Positions 14,036 to 22,325 of a DNA stretch of 39,837 bases are shown here, in pieces; the stretch's first letter is position 1; each line of letters opens with the position of its first letter. The notes beneath the pieces were generated by a model. It saw only the letters and a program-made list of their open reading frames with translations, searched no databases and was not told the origin of the DNA. The stretch is from a virus. The translations under genes were made by a program, and so were the position numbers. The DNA is taken from the IMG/VR virus record IMGVR_UViG_3300046501_000546, positions 1 to 39,837 of that record. The stretch is one strand, 5' to 3'.

Positions 14036-14093
14036 CGGCCCTCTCTGAGCCGGTTACCTAACCCCGCTTCGGCGGGGTTTTTATTTTCGGCCC
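14036..14093 (+). repeat. 58-bp direct repeat, copy 2 (with terminator)
   Basis: Three mismatches from copy 1 (at repeat positions 6, 9 and 20). It follows the cargo gene by 46 bases and precedes the first holin. Confidence 0.85.
14060..14086 (+). terminator. Terminator inside 58-bp repeat copy 2
   Basis: AACCCCGC-TTCG-GCGGGG followed by TTTTTATTTT, identical to the hairpin before the cargo gene. It ends the cargo transcript. Confidence 0.85.
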
Positions 14094-14119
14094 AATGGGT
14101 GTCTTCAAGGAGAATCAGC

Positions 14120-14473
14120 ATGAGTGAGCCGGCAACTGTTGTCGTAGCCGGTGGTGTGGGACTGGCGGCTACCGGTCTGCTGGCGGGCGTGGACATGCTC
14201 GCGGTAATCGGTGCACTGGCTGGTTCTCTTGTGTTCTTCACCACCACTGAGGAATTGCCGGTCTGGAAGCGGGTTCTATTCCTGCTGGTGTCTTTCGTGA
14301 TGGGTTACATGTTCGCCCCTGGCATGGCCGAGGTTGAGTTGTTCGGCACCAGGCCTTTCAAGTACACCGGGCCAGCGGCGTTCGGTGCGTCGGTGGTTGT
14401 TGTTACCGTCGCGCTGGCTGTCATCAAGCGGCGTGGCCTCATTGCTGAACAGCAAGGGAGGCAAGATGGATAG
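14120..14473 (+). CDS. Putative holin (117 aa, three or more TM segments)
   Basis: AAGGAG (14107-14112) precedes the ATG at 14120. Hydrophobic segments: VVVAGGVGLAATGLLAGVDM with MLAVIGALAGSLVFFTT, then VLFLLVSFVMGYMFA, then a C-terminal AAFGASVVVVTVALAVIK followed by basic residues. This is the layout of small phage holins of the type found next to terminase genes in Pseudomonas phages. Role: timed permeabilisation of the inner membrane for lysis. It overlaps the next holin-like gene by 8 bp. A longer in-frame start at 13994 runs through the terminator and is rejected. Confidence 0.75.
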   Translation: MSEPATVVVAGGVGLAATGLLAGVDMLAVIGALAGSLVFFTTTEELPVWKRVLFLLVSFVMGYMFAPGMAEVELFGTRPFKYTGPAAFGASVVVVTVALAVIKRRGLIAEQQGRQDG

Positions 14474-14756
14474 TCAACTGATGCCGCAAGTTCTCACTCA
14501 GGTCACCTTCTGGTTGTGCGTGGCGTTGTTCATTCGGCTGTTTACGTTCCGCCGTCATGGTGCGCGGTTTCGCCGGAGCATGAGTTGTCTTGCCTGGCTG
14601 GTGATGGTCGCGTCTGGTTCTGCGGTTGTGTACATCGGTAAGGGCCAGTTGGTGATGCCACCTAACTCGTGGCCGCTGGTGCTGTTGCTTGCAGTGTTTG
14701 TTGGGTCGGTCTGCAAAAGCTCGGGCAATCTGGCGCGGGTTTGGAAGGTGGGTTGA
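14466..14756 (+). CDS. Putative 3TM holin (Phage_holin_3 type)
   Basis: 96 residues with three predicted membrane helices: VTFWLCVALFIRLFTF, SCLAWLVMVASGSAVVYI and SWPLVLLLAVFVGSVC, separated by the basic RRHGARFRR loop. It resembles the small 3TM holin families of Pseudomonas phages and lies in tandem with another holin-like gene; one may act as the antiholin. The start uses AGGGAGG upstream. The stop overlaps the HNH start by one base. Confidence 0.75.
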   Translation: MDSQLMPQVLTQVTFWLCVALFIRLFTFRRHGARFRRSMSCLAWLVMVASGSAVVYIGKGQLVMPPNSWPLVLLLAVFVGSVCKSSGNLARVWKVG

Positions 14757-15124
14757 TGAGCACGTTATCGGATGATCGGCGTGGCAGCAGCACGGCGCGG
14801 GGTTATGGGTACAAGTGGCAGAAGTCTCGCGATGGGCACCTGAGTCAGTTTCCCTATTGCACCATGTGTTCGACTGATCAGCGGCCAGTCGCTGCGACCA
14901 TTGTCGACCACAAGATCGCCCCCAAGCTGAAGGACGCCAAGGATAGTGGTGATCCGGTTCGTATCAAGGCGGCATGGAAGTTGTTCTGGAACCCGAAGAA
15001 CTGGGCGAGCCTGTGCAAGTTCTGTCACGACTCGACCAAGCAACGGATGGAGAAGAGCGGTCGGCTCCCTGGTTGTCAGGCTGACGGCCGTCCAGTCGAT
15101 CCGGGGCACCACTGGAACCGGTGA
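14756..15124 (+). CDS. HNH endonuclease, packaging-associated
   Basis: 122 residues. Zinc ligands C35/C38 and C87/C90, the D51-H52 pair (IVDHKIAP), N82 and H91 form a complete HNH motif of the type encoded beside terminase genes. Known role in HK97-like phages: an accessory nuclease needed with the terminase for cutting at cos. It sits immediately upstream of the terminase small subunit, consistent with this. Confidence 0.9.
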   Translation: MSTLSDDRRGSSTARGYGYKWQKSRDGHLSQFPYCTMCSTDQRPVAATIVDHKIAPKLKDAKDSGDPVRIKAAWKLFWNPKNWASLCKFCHDSTKQRMEKSGRLPGCQADGRPVDPGHHWNR

Positions 15125-15277
15125 CCAGCCCCCTCCGACGCACCAATAAATGGCACCACCCTGAGGGTAGGGGGGGTGAAAAACTTCATTGGGATTTCTT
15201 TCTAGACCGCTCGCCCCCCTCTCTTCGCAAAGTCGGGAAAAATGAGGGGAGGGGGGTATCAATAGGCAGGGGTATTT
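15125..15277 (+). other. Gene-free G/C-run segment before terS, candidate cos region
   Basis: A 153-base gap with several homopurine runs: GAGGGTAGGGGGGG (15163-15176) and GAGGGGAGGGGGG (15244-15256), plus a CCCCCCTCTC run (15213-15222) that can pair with the latter. In HK97-type phages the cos site lies upstream of the terminase small subunit. The placement fits, but no overhang can be read directly. Confidence 0.3.
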
Positions 15278-15811
15278 ATGGCCGGAAACGGGAACTCGGG
15301 TCGCCCTGGAAAACCAGCGGTGCTCAAACTTTTGCAGGGAAATCGGGGCCGGGAAAATCTCGGTGACCTGCTGGCCGAAGCCACTTCGCCGGCGGTCCCC
15401 GTTGGGGCACCGCCGATGCCAGACGTCCTGTCGACAGAGGCGATAGCTGAATGGGAACAGTTGGTTCCCGCACTGATCGCCCTCGGTATCGTTTCGAACC
15501 TGGATTCGATGGCGCTGGCGACTTATTGCCAGGCCGCGGCTGATTGGCGCCGCTACCAGCGGCTGATCACCAAGCGCAACGCTGCATCCGATGACGAATT
15601 GGGTGGCGATATCCAGACCTTCAAAACCGGTGCGCAGCAAATACACGTCCTACGCCAGTTGGCGAACGACGCCGAAAAGCGCGCCAACGCCGCCGGCGCT
15701 CAGTTTGGCCTGTCGCCAATGTCCCGGCGCAATCTGAAAACCACGCCGGCGCCGCAAGGTGAGCTATTCCCCAATGAGCAACGAGACGCCGCAGACAAAT
15801 ACTTCAGTTGA
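15278..15811 (+). CDS. terS: Terminase small subunit, P27 family
   Basis: 177 residues. It opens with the family signature GRPGKPAVLKLLQGNRGREN, followed by PDVLSTEAIAEWEQLVPALIALGI and YCQAAADWRRYQ. The small subunit recognises the packaging site and recruits the large subunit. The C-terminal end overlaps the large-subunit start by 38 bases, typical of translationally coupled terminases. Confidence 0.9.
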   Translation: MAGNGNSGRPGKPAVLKLLQGNRGRENLGDLLAEATSPAVPVGAPPMPDVLSTEAIAEWEQLVPALIALGIVSNLDSMALATYCQAAADWRRYQRLITKRNAASDDELGGDIQTFKTGAQQIHVLRQLANDAEKRANAAGAQFGLSPMSRRNLKTTPAPQGELFPNEQRDAADKYFS

Positions 15812-17588
15812 CGATCGCGTCACCGCCTTTGCCCACGCCGTACTGGCCGGCGAAATTGTCGCCGGTCCCAACGTTCGCAATGCCTCTAAACGTCATCTGC
15901 GTGACCTCGAGCACGGACCGGCTCGCGGCTTGGTTTGGGATCTGGAAAAAGCTAATCGTGCGATCGGCTTTTTCGAAGATGTGCTATGCCTCAACGGCGG
16001 TGATTACGAAGGCATGCCTTTCCTGCTCGCTCCCTGGCAGGCATTTGTGGTCGGAAGTTTGTTTGGCTGGATGACCGTAGACGGTTATCGGCGTTTCCGA
16101 CTGGGCTACATCGAGACTGGCAAGGGCTCTGGTAAAAGCCCACTGGTCGGTGGGATCGGCCTTTATGGGTTGGTTGCCGACGGTGAACAGCGTGCTGAAA
16201 TTTATGCGGCGGCCACCAAGCGCGATCAGGCGATGATCTTGTTTCGCGATGCCGTGTCGATGGTGGACATGTCGGAAAAACTTCGCTCCCGGCTCGTGCA
16301 GTCGGGGCGCGACGAAAAAGTCTGGAACCTGTTTTATCCGAACACCAATTCCTTCTTCAGGCCGATCAGTGCCGACGAAGGCAAGTCCGGCCCACGGCCC
16401 CACATTGGGCTGCTCGATGAGGTGCACGAGCACAAGAGCGCGGCCACTGTGAACATGATGCGCGCCGGCACCAAGAACCGCCGCAAAGCTATGGTGGTGA
16501 TGATCACCAACAGCGGTTCCGACAAGAAGACGGTATGCGGTCAGTACCACGATCTGGGCGTGCGGATCTGCGCGGCCATTGAAGATGACGACAGTTTCTT
16601 CGCCTTCATCTGCTCCCTGGATGAAGGTGATGACCCATTCAAGGACGAAGCCTGCTGGCCCAAGGTCAACCCCTCGCTGGACTACATCGCCGAAGGGCAA
16701 AGCGATGGCATCCCCGGTCGTAAGTACTTGCGTGAGCAGGTCCAGTCGGCCCGAGGGTTGCCGGCTCAGGAGTCGGTGGTGCGCCGTCTCAACTTCTGCG
16801 AGTGGACGCAAGCCGATGCCCCGTGGATTTCTTGGGGTGTTTGGAAACAGGCCGAAGAACGTGTGCCAATGCGGCTACTGCGCAACCGCCGATGCGTTGG
16901 CGGGCTCGATCTTGCCAGCACCACGGACTTGACAGCATTTGTCCTGATCTTCTGGCCCGCCCCACACGATCCGCACTGGCGGCTACTGCCGTACTTCTGG
17001 ATCCCGGACGACGACCTGCAAGGGCGCGAAGATCGCGACAAGGTGCCCTACGCCATGTGGGTTAAAGATGGTCACCTTGAAACGACGCCGGGCAGGGCCA
17101 TCAGCAAGCTGCATGTGCTGCGGCGGCTGGTCACAATCTGTGCGTACTTCGACGTCGAGCGTATCGCCTATGACCGGTGGCGCATTGAAGACCTGTTGCA
17201 GCTGATGTCCGAATACGACATCTCGCTGCCGGAAATGGTGGGCTTCGGTCAGGGCTACAAGGACATGGGGCCGGCGGTAGATGAGTTTGAGCGCCGCCTT
17301 CTGGGGTTGGCCCCTGAGCAGGACGTAATCGATCTTGATCCCGCTGAGTGGGAGGTCATCGAAAGCGAGACAGTTGAAACACTGCGTCACGACGGCAACC
17401 CGGTAATGACCTGGTGTGCCGGCAACGCGGTGATCGTTTCCGATCCAGCCAATAACCGGAAGGCCGACAAGGCCAAGGCGACAGGTCGGATCGACGGCAT
17501 CGTCGCATCCATCATGGCCGTCGGAATCAGCAGCAAAGCTGCGGGGCCGAGTGGCAAATCCATCTACGACGAAGGGGCGGGTATATGA
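15774..17588 (+). CDS. terL: Terminase large subunit (HK97-like)
   Basis: 604 residues; start at MSNETPQ (15774), where GGTGAG lies upstream. Walker A is GKGSGKS (residues 116-122, in YIETGKGSGKSP), and Walker B is LLDEVHE with D215/E216. The C-terminal nuclease domain contains GGLDLASTTDLTAF, whose aspartate is a metal ligand, and further acidic residues later. Role: ATP-driven packaging motor and headful/cos nuclease at the portal. It overlaps a small membrane protein gene by 4 bp. Confidence 0.95.
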   Translation: MSNETPQTNTSVDDRVTAFAHAVLAGEIVAGPNVRNASKRHLRDLEHGPARGLVWDLEKANRAIGFFEDVLCLNGGDYEGMPFLLAPWQAFVVGSLFGWMTVDGYRRFRLGYIETGKGSGKSPLVGGIGLYGLVADGEQRAEIYAAATKRDQAMILFRDAVSMVDMSEKLRSRLVQSGRDEKVWNLFYPNTNSFFRPISADEGKSGPRPHIGLLDEVHEHKSAATVNMMRAGTKNRRKAMVVMITNSGSDKKTVCGQYHDLGVRICAAIEDDDSFFAFICSLDEGDDPFKDEACWPKVNPSLDYIAEGQSDGIPGRKYLREQVQSARGLPAQESVVRRLNFCEWTQADAPWISWGVWKQAEERVPMRLLRNRRCVGGLDLASTTDLTAFVLIFWPAPHDPHWRLLPYFWIPDDDLQGREDRDKVPYAMWVKDGHLETTPGRAISKLHVLRRLVTICAYFDVERIAYDRWRIEDLLQLMSEYDISLPEMVGFGQGYKDMGPAVDEFERRLLGLAPEQDVIDLDPAEWEVIESETVETLRHDGNPVMTWCAGNAVIVSDPANNRKADKAKATGRIDGIVASIMAVGISSKAAGPSGKSIYDEGAGI

Positions 17589-17770
17589 AATTGGTCATCC
17601 TTTCATGGCTGGCCGGTCTGCTGGGCTTCGGTCTGCTGGTGTACGGCGTAGCAATGATCAGCACGCCGGCTGCCTGCATCGTCGCAGGTCTCGGCTTGAT
17701 GGCCTGGTCATTCCTTGCCGATCGCGCATCCGCTGCACTGAAAGCCAAAACCAAACCCCAAGGAGGTTGA
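17585..17770 (+). CDS. Small two-TM membrane protein between terL and portal (61 aa)
   Basis: Two hydrophobic segments (VILSWLAGLLGFGLLVYGVAM and CIVAGLGLMAWSFLA) then a basic tail. It overlaps terL by 4 bp and ends two bases before the portal start. Small membrane genes at this spot recur in related phages, but the function is unknown. Confidence 0.7.
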   Translation: MKLVILSWLAGLLGFGLLVYGVAMISTPAACIVAGLGLMAWSFLADRASAALKAKTKPQGG

Positions 17771-17772
17771 GC

Positions 17773-19044
17773 ATGTTCTTTTCAAGCGTGCTCGGTGAGG
17801 GGCGCGGAAATCTGACAGAAACGGGCGGCGGCTTTTGGCGTGGGCTTCTTGGTGGTGGCCGCAACAGCTCGGGCGTGAAGGTCACACCCGAGTCGGCGCT
17901 TGGCCTGCCGATCCTACAAAACTGCGTCACGCTGTTGGCAGAGACAATGGGGCAACTACCTTGCGAGATGTACCGCCGGCTGGATAAAGGTCAGCGTGAA
18001 GCCGCCATCAACCACCCAACGTATGACGTCCTTCGGTACCAGCCGAATGGATTTCAGACGCCGTATGAATACCGGGAGTGCACGCAAGGTGCCGCCGGCT
18101 TGCGTGGCAACGCATATAGCTTCATTGATCGTCGGGACGACGGAAACGTCACCGCGCTCTGGCCATTGTGCAACGACAAGGTGCAGGTGCTGAAGGGCGG
18201 CGACATGCTGCCGTATTACCGGATCAGCGGCGGTGAAGCTCTGCCGATGCGCATGATTCACCACGTGCGGTGGTTCAGCATCAACCATTACGTGGGGCTG
18301 TCGCCGATCGAGGTCCATGCCGAATCGCTGGGTTTGGCTCAGGCGGTGCGGCAATACACGGGCAAAAGCTTCGCCAACGGGGTGACTGTTTCAGGTGTGA
18401 TCGAGCGTCCGCGTGAAGCCCCGGCGATCAAGGATCAAGGCAGCATCGACAAGATCGTCGATCAGTGGGGGCAGAAGTTTGGCGGCATGGACAACGCCAA
18501 GAAGGTTGCACTGTTGCAAGAGGGCATGACCTTCAAACCCGTCTCCATGAATAACGTCGATGCCGAGGTGTTGGGCATCCTCAAAACCACCGGTACCGAT
18601 ATCGCCCGGATCTACAAAATCCCGCTGCCGATGGTCAACGACCTGGAGAAGTCGAACTACAACACCCTTGAGCAGTTGATGATTCAGTTCGTGGTGTTCG
18701 CCCTATTGCCTTGGGTCAAGCGTCATGAGCAGTCGATGATGCGCGACTTTCTGTTGCCCGCTGACCGGCGCGAGTACTTCATCGAATTCAACTTGTCCGG
18801 CCTGTTGCGCGGTGATCAGAAGAGTCGTTATGAAGCCTACGCCATCGGGCGGCAGTGGGGCTGGCTCAGCGTCAACGACATCCGCCGGCTGGAGAATATG
18901 CCTCCGGTACCGGGCGGTGATATCTACCTGCAACCGCTGAACATGGTGGACGCAGGCAAGGGCGCCCCTGACTTGACCAACCCCAACGTGCGAGCTCAGC
19001 TCGAACTGCAGCACGCTGAAATAGAGAGGATTCTGGCGCAATGA
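17773..19044 (+). CDS. Portal protein, HK97 family
   Basis: 423 residues, AGGAGG (17761-17766) before the ATG. The N-terminus includes VTPESALGLPILQNCVTLLAETM, the typical portal opening, and the body has DIARIYKIPLPMVNDLEKSNYNTLEQ, a conserved portal segment. It forms the dodecameric vertex ring through which DNA passes. The downstream protease start overlaps by 4 bp. Confidence 0.95.
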   Translation: MFFSSVLGEGRGNLTETGGGFWRGLLGGGRNSSGVKVTPESALGLPILQNCVTLLAETMGQLPCEMYRRLDKGQREAAINHPTYDVLRYQPNGFQTPYEYRECTQGAAGLRGNAYSFIDRRDDGNVTALWPLCNDKVQVLKGGDMLPYYRISGGEALPMRMIHHVRWFSINHYVGLSPIEVHAESLGLAQAVRQYTGKSFANGVTVSGVIERPREAPAIKDQGSIDKIVDQWGQKFGGMDNAKKVALLQEGMTFKPVSMNNVDAEVLGILKTTGTDIARIYKIPLPMVNDLEKSNYNTLEQLMIQFVVFALLPWVKRHEQSMMRDFLLPADRREYFIEFNLSGLLRGDQKSRYEAYAIGRQWGWLSVNDIRRLENMPPVPGGDIYLQPLNMVDAGKGAPDLTNPNVRAQLELQHAEIERILAQ

Positions 19045-19985
19045 AAAACTACCTGAGAGCCTCCAGCCTGCTGTTCAATCAGCCGCTGTTGGTGACACCT
19101 GACATGTTGGACCTCGGCGTTCGCTGGGCCAACCAGGCAATGAGCTTGAACATCGTCAACATCGGTGGTCAGGGAGTTGCCAACCTATGGTCGGATGACG
19201 GCATGGACCGAATCGCTCAGCGTGAAGAAGAGCGTCGGACGGCAATCGCGCGCACCGGCATCGAGGTGATTCCGGTTAGCGGCGTGTTGGTCAGCCGCGG
19301 CAGTCACGTCAGCATGTGCGAGACGATGACCAGCTATGAAACGCTGCGGACTCAGATTCGCAACGCTGTTGCGGATCCGATGGTCGAGCGCATCGTGTTG
19401 GACATCGACAGCCCAGGCGGTTCTGCCGTCGGTGCGTTCGAACTGGCTGCTGACATTCGCGCCATGGCCCAACAGAAACCCATCACCGGCATCGTCAACT
19501 TCATGGCCTACAGTGGCGGCTACCTGATTGGCGCCGCTTGTAGCGAACTGGTGGTGAGTCAGACCAGTGGTGTCGGATCGATCGGCGTCATCGCCAGCCA
19601 CATGGATCGCTCCAAGATGGAAGAGGGCATGGGCGTCAAGGTGACCACCGTGTTTGCCGGTGCTCACAAAAATGACCTCAGCCCTCACGAGCCGTTGAGT
19701 GACCAGTCGCTCAAGTACCTCAACGACGTTGTGCAGGAAAGCTATCAGCTCTTCGTCAATGCGATTGCCGACTACCGCGGACTCTCGGTGCAGCAAGTCA
19801 TTGCCACTGAGGCGGGCCTATATCGAGGGCAGGCCGGTATCGCAGCGGGCCTCGCCGATCGCATGCGGAGTCCGCAACAAGCCGTCGATGATTTATCCAA
19901 CTCGGTGGCATTGAGCCGAGCCAATCGGCAGCAAAGCCGCCTTTCGGTCCGTGCAGCTGCACTGGATTTTCAAACCCGGATCTGA
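19041..19985 (+). CDS. S49-family prohead protease (SppA-like)
   Basis: 314 residues. It carries VLDIDSPGGSAVGAFELA and the nucleophile region FMAYSGGYLIGAA with S158, followed by VGSIGVI, all hallmarks of signal peptide peptidase A-like S49 serine proteases of phages such as lambda gpC. It processes capsid and scaffold during prohead maturation. The C-terminal ~40 residues (VALSRANRQQSRLSVRAAA) may serve as internal scaffold, but no separate scaffold gene is seen. Confidence 0.9.
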   Translation: MKNYLRASSLLFNQPLLVTPDMLDLGVRWANQAMSLNIVNIGGQGVANLWSDDGMDRIAQREEERRTAIARTGIEVIPVSGVLVSRGSHVSMCETMTSYETLRTQIRNAVADPMVERIVLDIDSPGGSAVGAFELAADIRAMAQQKPITGIVNFMAYSGGYLIGAACSELVVSQTSGVGSIGVIASHMDRSKMEEGMGVKVTTVFAGAHKNDLSPHEPLSDQSLKYLNDVVQESYQLFVNAIADYRGLSVQQVIATEAGLYRGQAGIAAGLADRMRSPQQAVDDLSNSVALSRANRQQSRLSVRAAALDFQTRI

Positions 19986-20008
19986 CCGCGTTCGCGGCAG
20001 TCACCAAG

Positions 20009-20030
20009 CCCGCCCTGTGCGGGTTTTTTT
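20009..20030 (+). terminator. Terminator between protease and capsid genes
   Basis: CCCGC-CCTGT-GCGGG then TTTTTTT. Placed before the high-level capsid gene; such internal hairpins may tune relative expression. Confidence 0.75.
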
Positions 20031-20046
20031 ATGCCCAGGAGGCACC

Positions 20047-21366
20047 ATGTCCCTTGTACTTCAATTGCGTAGCGAACGCGCCAAGATCAACGACACGCTC
20101 CAGGCGCTGGCTAAGCTCGAAGCCGGTGGTGAAGCGCTGTCGGCTGAGCAACTGTCTCAATTCACCAGTCTGGAAGCTGAGTTCAATGCGTTGACTGACA
20201 AGATCAGTCGGGCAGAGAAGGCCGAGCGAATGGCAGCTGCCAATGCGGTTCCGGTGAGTGAGTCGGCGCAAGGCCGCACTGGCCCACCACCAGGCTACAT
20301 TTCCGGATCGGGTCCAGCTGATGCTCCCGGGGTGCGTATGGCGCAGATGGTGCGCCTACTTGCCGCCGCAGGAGGCAATCAACATCAGGCTGCTCAAATG
20401 GCGGAACAAGGTGGTTTCTCCACTGATGTTGCCATGGCCTTGAGCACGGTAACGCCCGGCGCCGGTGGCGTGTTGGTACCGCAAAACTTCGCCACCGAAA
20501 TCATCGAGGCTCTGCGCCCAATGTCGGTGGTGCGCAAGATGGGGGCTCGCAGCCTGCCGTTGAACAATGGCAACCTGACTCAGCCTCGTATCACAGGCAA
20601 CACCATCGTCACCTACATCGGTACCGAAACCGATATCCCGCTGACCGGTATGACCTTCGCGGACACCAAGCTGTCGGCGAAAAAAGCCGCCGCGATCGTG
20701 CCGATCTCCAATGATCTGATTGCCAACGCCGGTACCAGCCCGCGAATCGATGACCTCGTCGTGGCCGACCTGGCGGTGTCGATGGGACTTTCGGAGGACC
20801 TGCACTTCATTCGTGCCGATGGTAGCGGCACGCTGCCCAAGGGTATGCGCTACTGGGCGCAAGCGTTCAACGTGTTGCCGGCTCCCGACACTACGGACAT
20901 CACCTTGGAAAAAATCGACCTGTTCTGCGGCGGTATGATGCTCCGTATCGAAACCGCAAACGTGATGATGAAAAGCTGTGGTTGGCTGATGCATCCCCGT
21001 GTTTTCCGCTGGTTGCAGTCGTTGCGAGATGGCAACGGCAACAAGGCCTATCCGGAAATTGAACAGGGTCTGTTCAAAGGCTACCCGGTTGGTTTGAGCA
21101 ACCAGATCCCGGTGAACCTCGGCGCCGGTAGCAATGAGACGGAATTTTACTTCGTCAACTTCGCCGACATGATGATCGGCGAAGACATGGACCTGACAAT
21201 CTCGTTCAGTAATGAGGCCGCGTACAGGGATGCTGAAGGCAACATGGTCAGCGCCTTCCAGCGCGACCAGACCCTGGTCAAGGTGATCGCCAAGCACGAC
21301 TTTGGCCCTCGACACGTTGAATGCATCGTCGTCGCTGTAGCCGTCAAATGGGGCGCCGGCATGTAA
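20047..21366 (+). CDS. Major capsid protein, HK97 family
   Basis: 439 residues, ribosome site AGGAGG before the ATG. The first ~70 residues form a coiled coil (delta domain: LRSERAKINDTLQALAKL, FNALTDKISRAEKAERMAA), usually removed by the protease. The remainder has capsid-typical segments: TVTPGAGGVLVPQNFATEIIE, TDIPLTGMTFADTKLSAKKA and LSEDLHFIRADGSGTLPKG. Forms the icosahedral shell. Confidence 0.95.
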   Translation: MSLVLQLRSERAKINDTLQALAKLEAGGEALSAEQLSQFTSLEAEFNALTDKISRAEKAERMAAANAVPVSESAQGRTGPPPGYISGSGPADAPGVRMAQMVRLLAAAGGNQHQAAQMAEQGGFSTDVAMALSTVTPGAGGVLVPQNFATEIIEALRPMSVVRKMGARSLPLNNGNLTQPRITGNTIVTYIGTETDIPLTGMTFADTKLSAKKAAAIVPISNDLIANAGTSPRIDDLVVADLAVSMGLSEDLHFIRADGSGTLPKGMRYWAQAFNVLPAPDTTDITLEKIDLFCGGMMLRIETANVMMKSCGWLMHPRVFRWLQSLRDGNGNKAYPEIEQGLFKGYPVGLSNQIPVNLGAGSNETEFYFVNFADMMIGEDMDLTISFSNEAAYRDAEGNMVSAFQRDQTLVKVIAKHDFGPRHVECIVVAVAVKWGAGM

Positions 21367-21373
21367 TCCATAT

Positions 21374-21394
21374 GCCCCGCTTCGGCGGGGCTTT
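21374..21394 (+). terminator. Hairpin after the capsid gene
   Basis: GCCCCGC-TTCG-GCGGGGC with a short TTT. A weak terminator or an mRNA-stabilising hairpin. Confidence 0.65.
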
Positions 21395-21414
21395 GCATAT
21401 CTGAGGTAGATGCA

Positions 21415-21768
21415 ATGAGCGATAAAGTCGTTGTGCGGTTTTTGAAGGCGTGGCGCGGTTACTCGGCAGAGGAACTGGCCGGGTTCGATGTTGACGTTGT
21501 TGAGGGGTTGAAGTCCAAAGGCTTCGCTGAAGTCTATGAGGGCGAAGGCGGAGCAGTACCGAAACAGAAGTCTGGTAAGACTCCAGCGGCGAAAGCAGGT
21601 GGTGCAAAGCCCAGCGGTAAATCTGGTGCAGTTACTCCACCGGCTGGCAATACAAGCGCACCACCAGCTGGTGGCGAGGGCGACGGCGGCGGTGACGATA
21701 CAGGGGGTAGTGACGGTGGCGCTGGTGAAGGCGGCGAAGGTGGTGATGACGACGACGAGAAGCCGTAA
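21415..21768 (+). CDS. Low-complexity head-region protein with acidic glycine-rich tail (117 aa)
   Basis: The N-terminal ~42 residues form a compact domain (VVVRFLKAWRGYSAEELAGF, then VEGLKSKGFAEVYE), resembling the short domain found in phage proteins downstream of capsid genes. The rest is a Lys/Pro/Ala linker followed by a Gly/Asp/Glu tail ending DDDDEKP. Likely a minor head or connector-associated protein; its exact role is unknown. It follows the capsid gene and leads into the connector genes with three bases between. Confidence 0.7.
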   Translation: MSDKVVVRFLKAWRGYSAEELAGFDVDVVEGLKSKGFAEVYEGEGGAVPKQKSGKTPAAKAGGAKPSGKSGAVTPPAGNTSAPPAGGEGDGGGDDTGGSDGGAGEGGEGGDDDDEKP

Positions 21769-21771
21769 GCC

Positions 21772-22323
21772 ATGGCCCGTCGAATCGAGTACTTCGGCGA
21801 GCCGGTCCTGACGCTGGAACAAGTGGCCTTCCAATGCCGGCTTGAACCTGAAGACATGGAGCCAGGGTTGATCGAGCAGATCATCATCCCTGGCGTCACG
21901 ACGCAGTGTGAATCCAAGACCGGTGCCTCAATACGTGGTGCCGTCTACGAAGAGGAATGGCCGGCTGGCTTTGCCTCGGGGCACGCGCTGGACATTGGTC
22001 AGGCCACAGAGATCGTATCGGTGGATGTCCGGCAGCCTGATGGTTCGTGGGCTCCACATACCGGTTCGGTTGAGCTGCGTCAGGATCAGCGCGAAAGCTT
22101 CTTGTCATTCCCCGTAGGCCGGCCTTCCGGTGTGCTTCGGATTCGCTACAAAGCCGCACTCGATCTGGAGTTGCACCCCGGTGTCCGCAACTGGTTGTTG
22201 ATGGCGGCAGCGACGATCTATCGCCATCCGGAAATGTTCTTGGTGGGTCAGACGCTCGCCGAACTGCCGTCGGCATTTCTAGATCACCTGGTGGCAGATA
22301 TCACCGTACCGCCGAGGTTTTAA
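21772..22323 (+). CDS. Head-tail connector, gp6-like
   Basis: 183 residues. The arrangement (YFGEPVLTLEQVAFQCRLEP at the start; a C-terminal helical segment VRNWLLMAAATIYRHPEMF) matches the HK97 gp6-like adaptor family, which binds beneath the portal to prepare the tail interface. Position between capsid and head-closure genes supports this. Confidence 0.8.
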   Translation: MARRIEYFGEPVLTLEQVAFQCRLEPEDMEPGLIEQIIIPGVTTQCESKTGASIRGAVYEEEWPAGFASGHALDIGQATEIVSVDVRQPDGSWAPHTGSVELRQDQRESFLSFPVGRPSGVLRIRYKAALDLELHPGVRNWLLMAAATIYRHPEMFLVGQTLAELPSAFLDHLVADITVPPRF

Positions 22324-22325
22324 CT

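Noticed and set aside
13353-14093. Insertion sequence, because of the flanking repeats
   Set aside because: The enclosed gene has no transposase features, the flanks are direct repeats containing terminators, and there are no terminal inverted repeats.
14756-15124. Homing endonuclease inserted in the terminase region
   Set aside because: The HNH protein type and its place directly before terS fit the packaging-associated HNH proteins of cos phages better than a mobile intron endonuclease.
20356-21834. 492-aa reverse-strand ORF across the capsid and next gene
   Set aside because: Antisense to the HK97 capsid gene; biased composition, and no sensible ribosome site.
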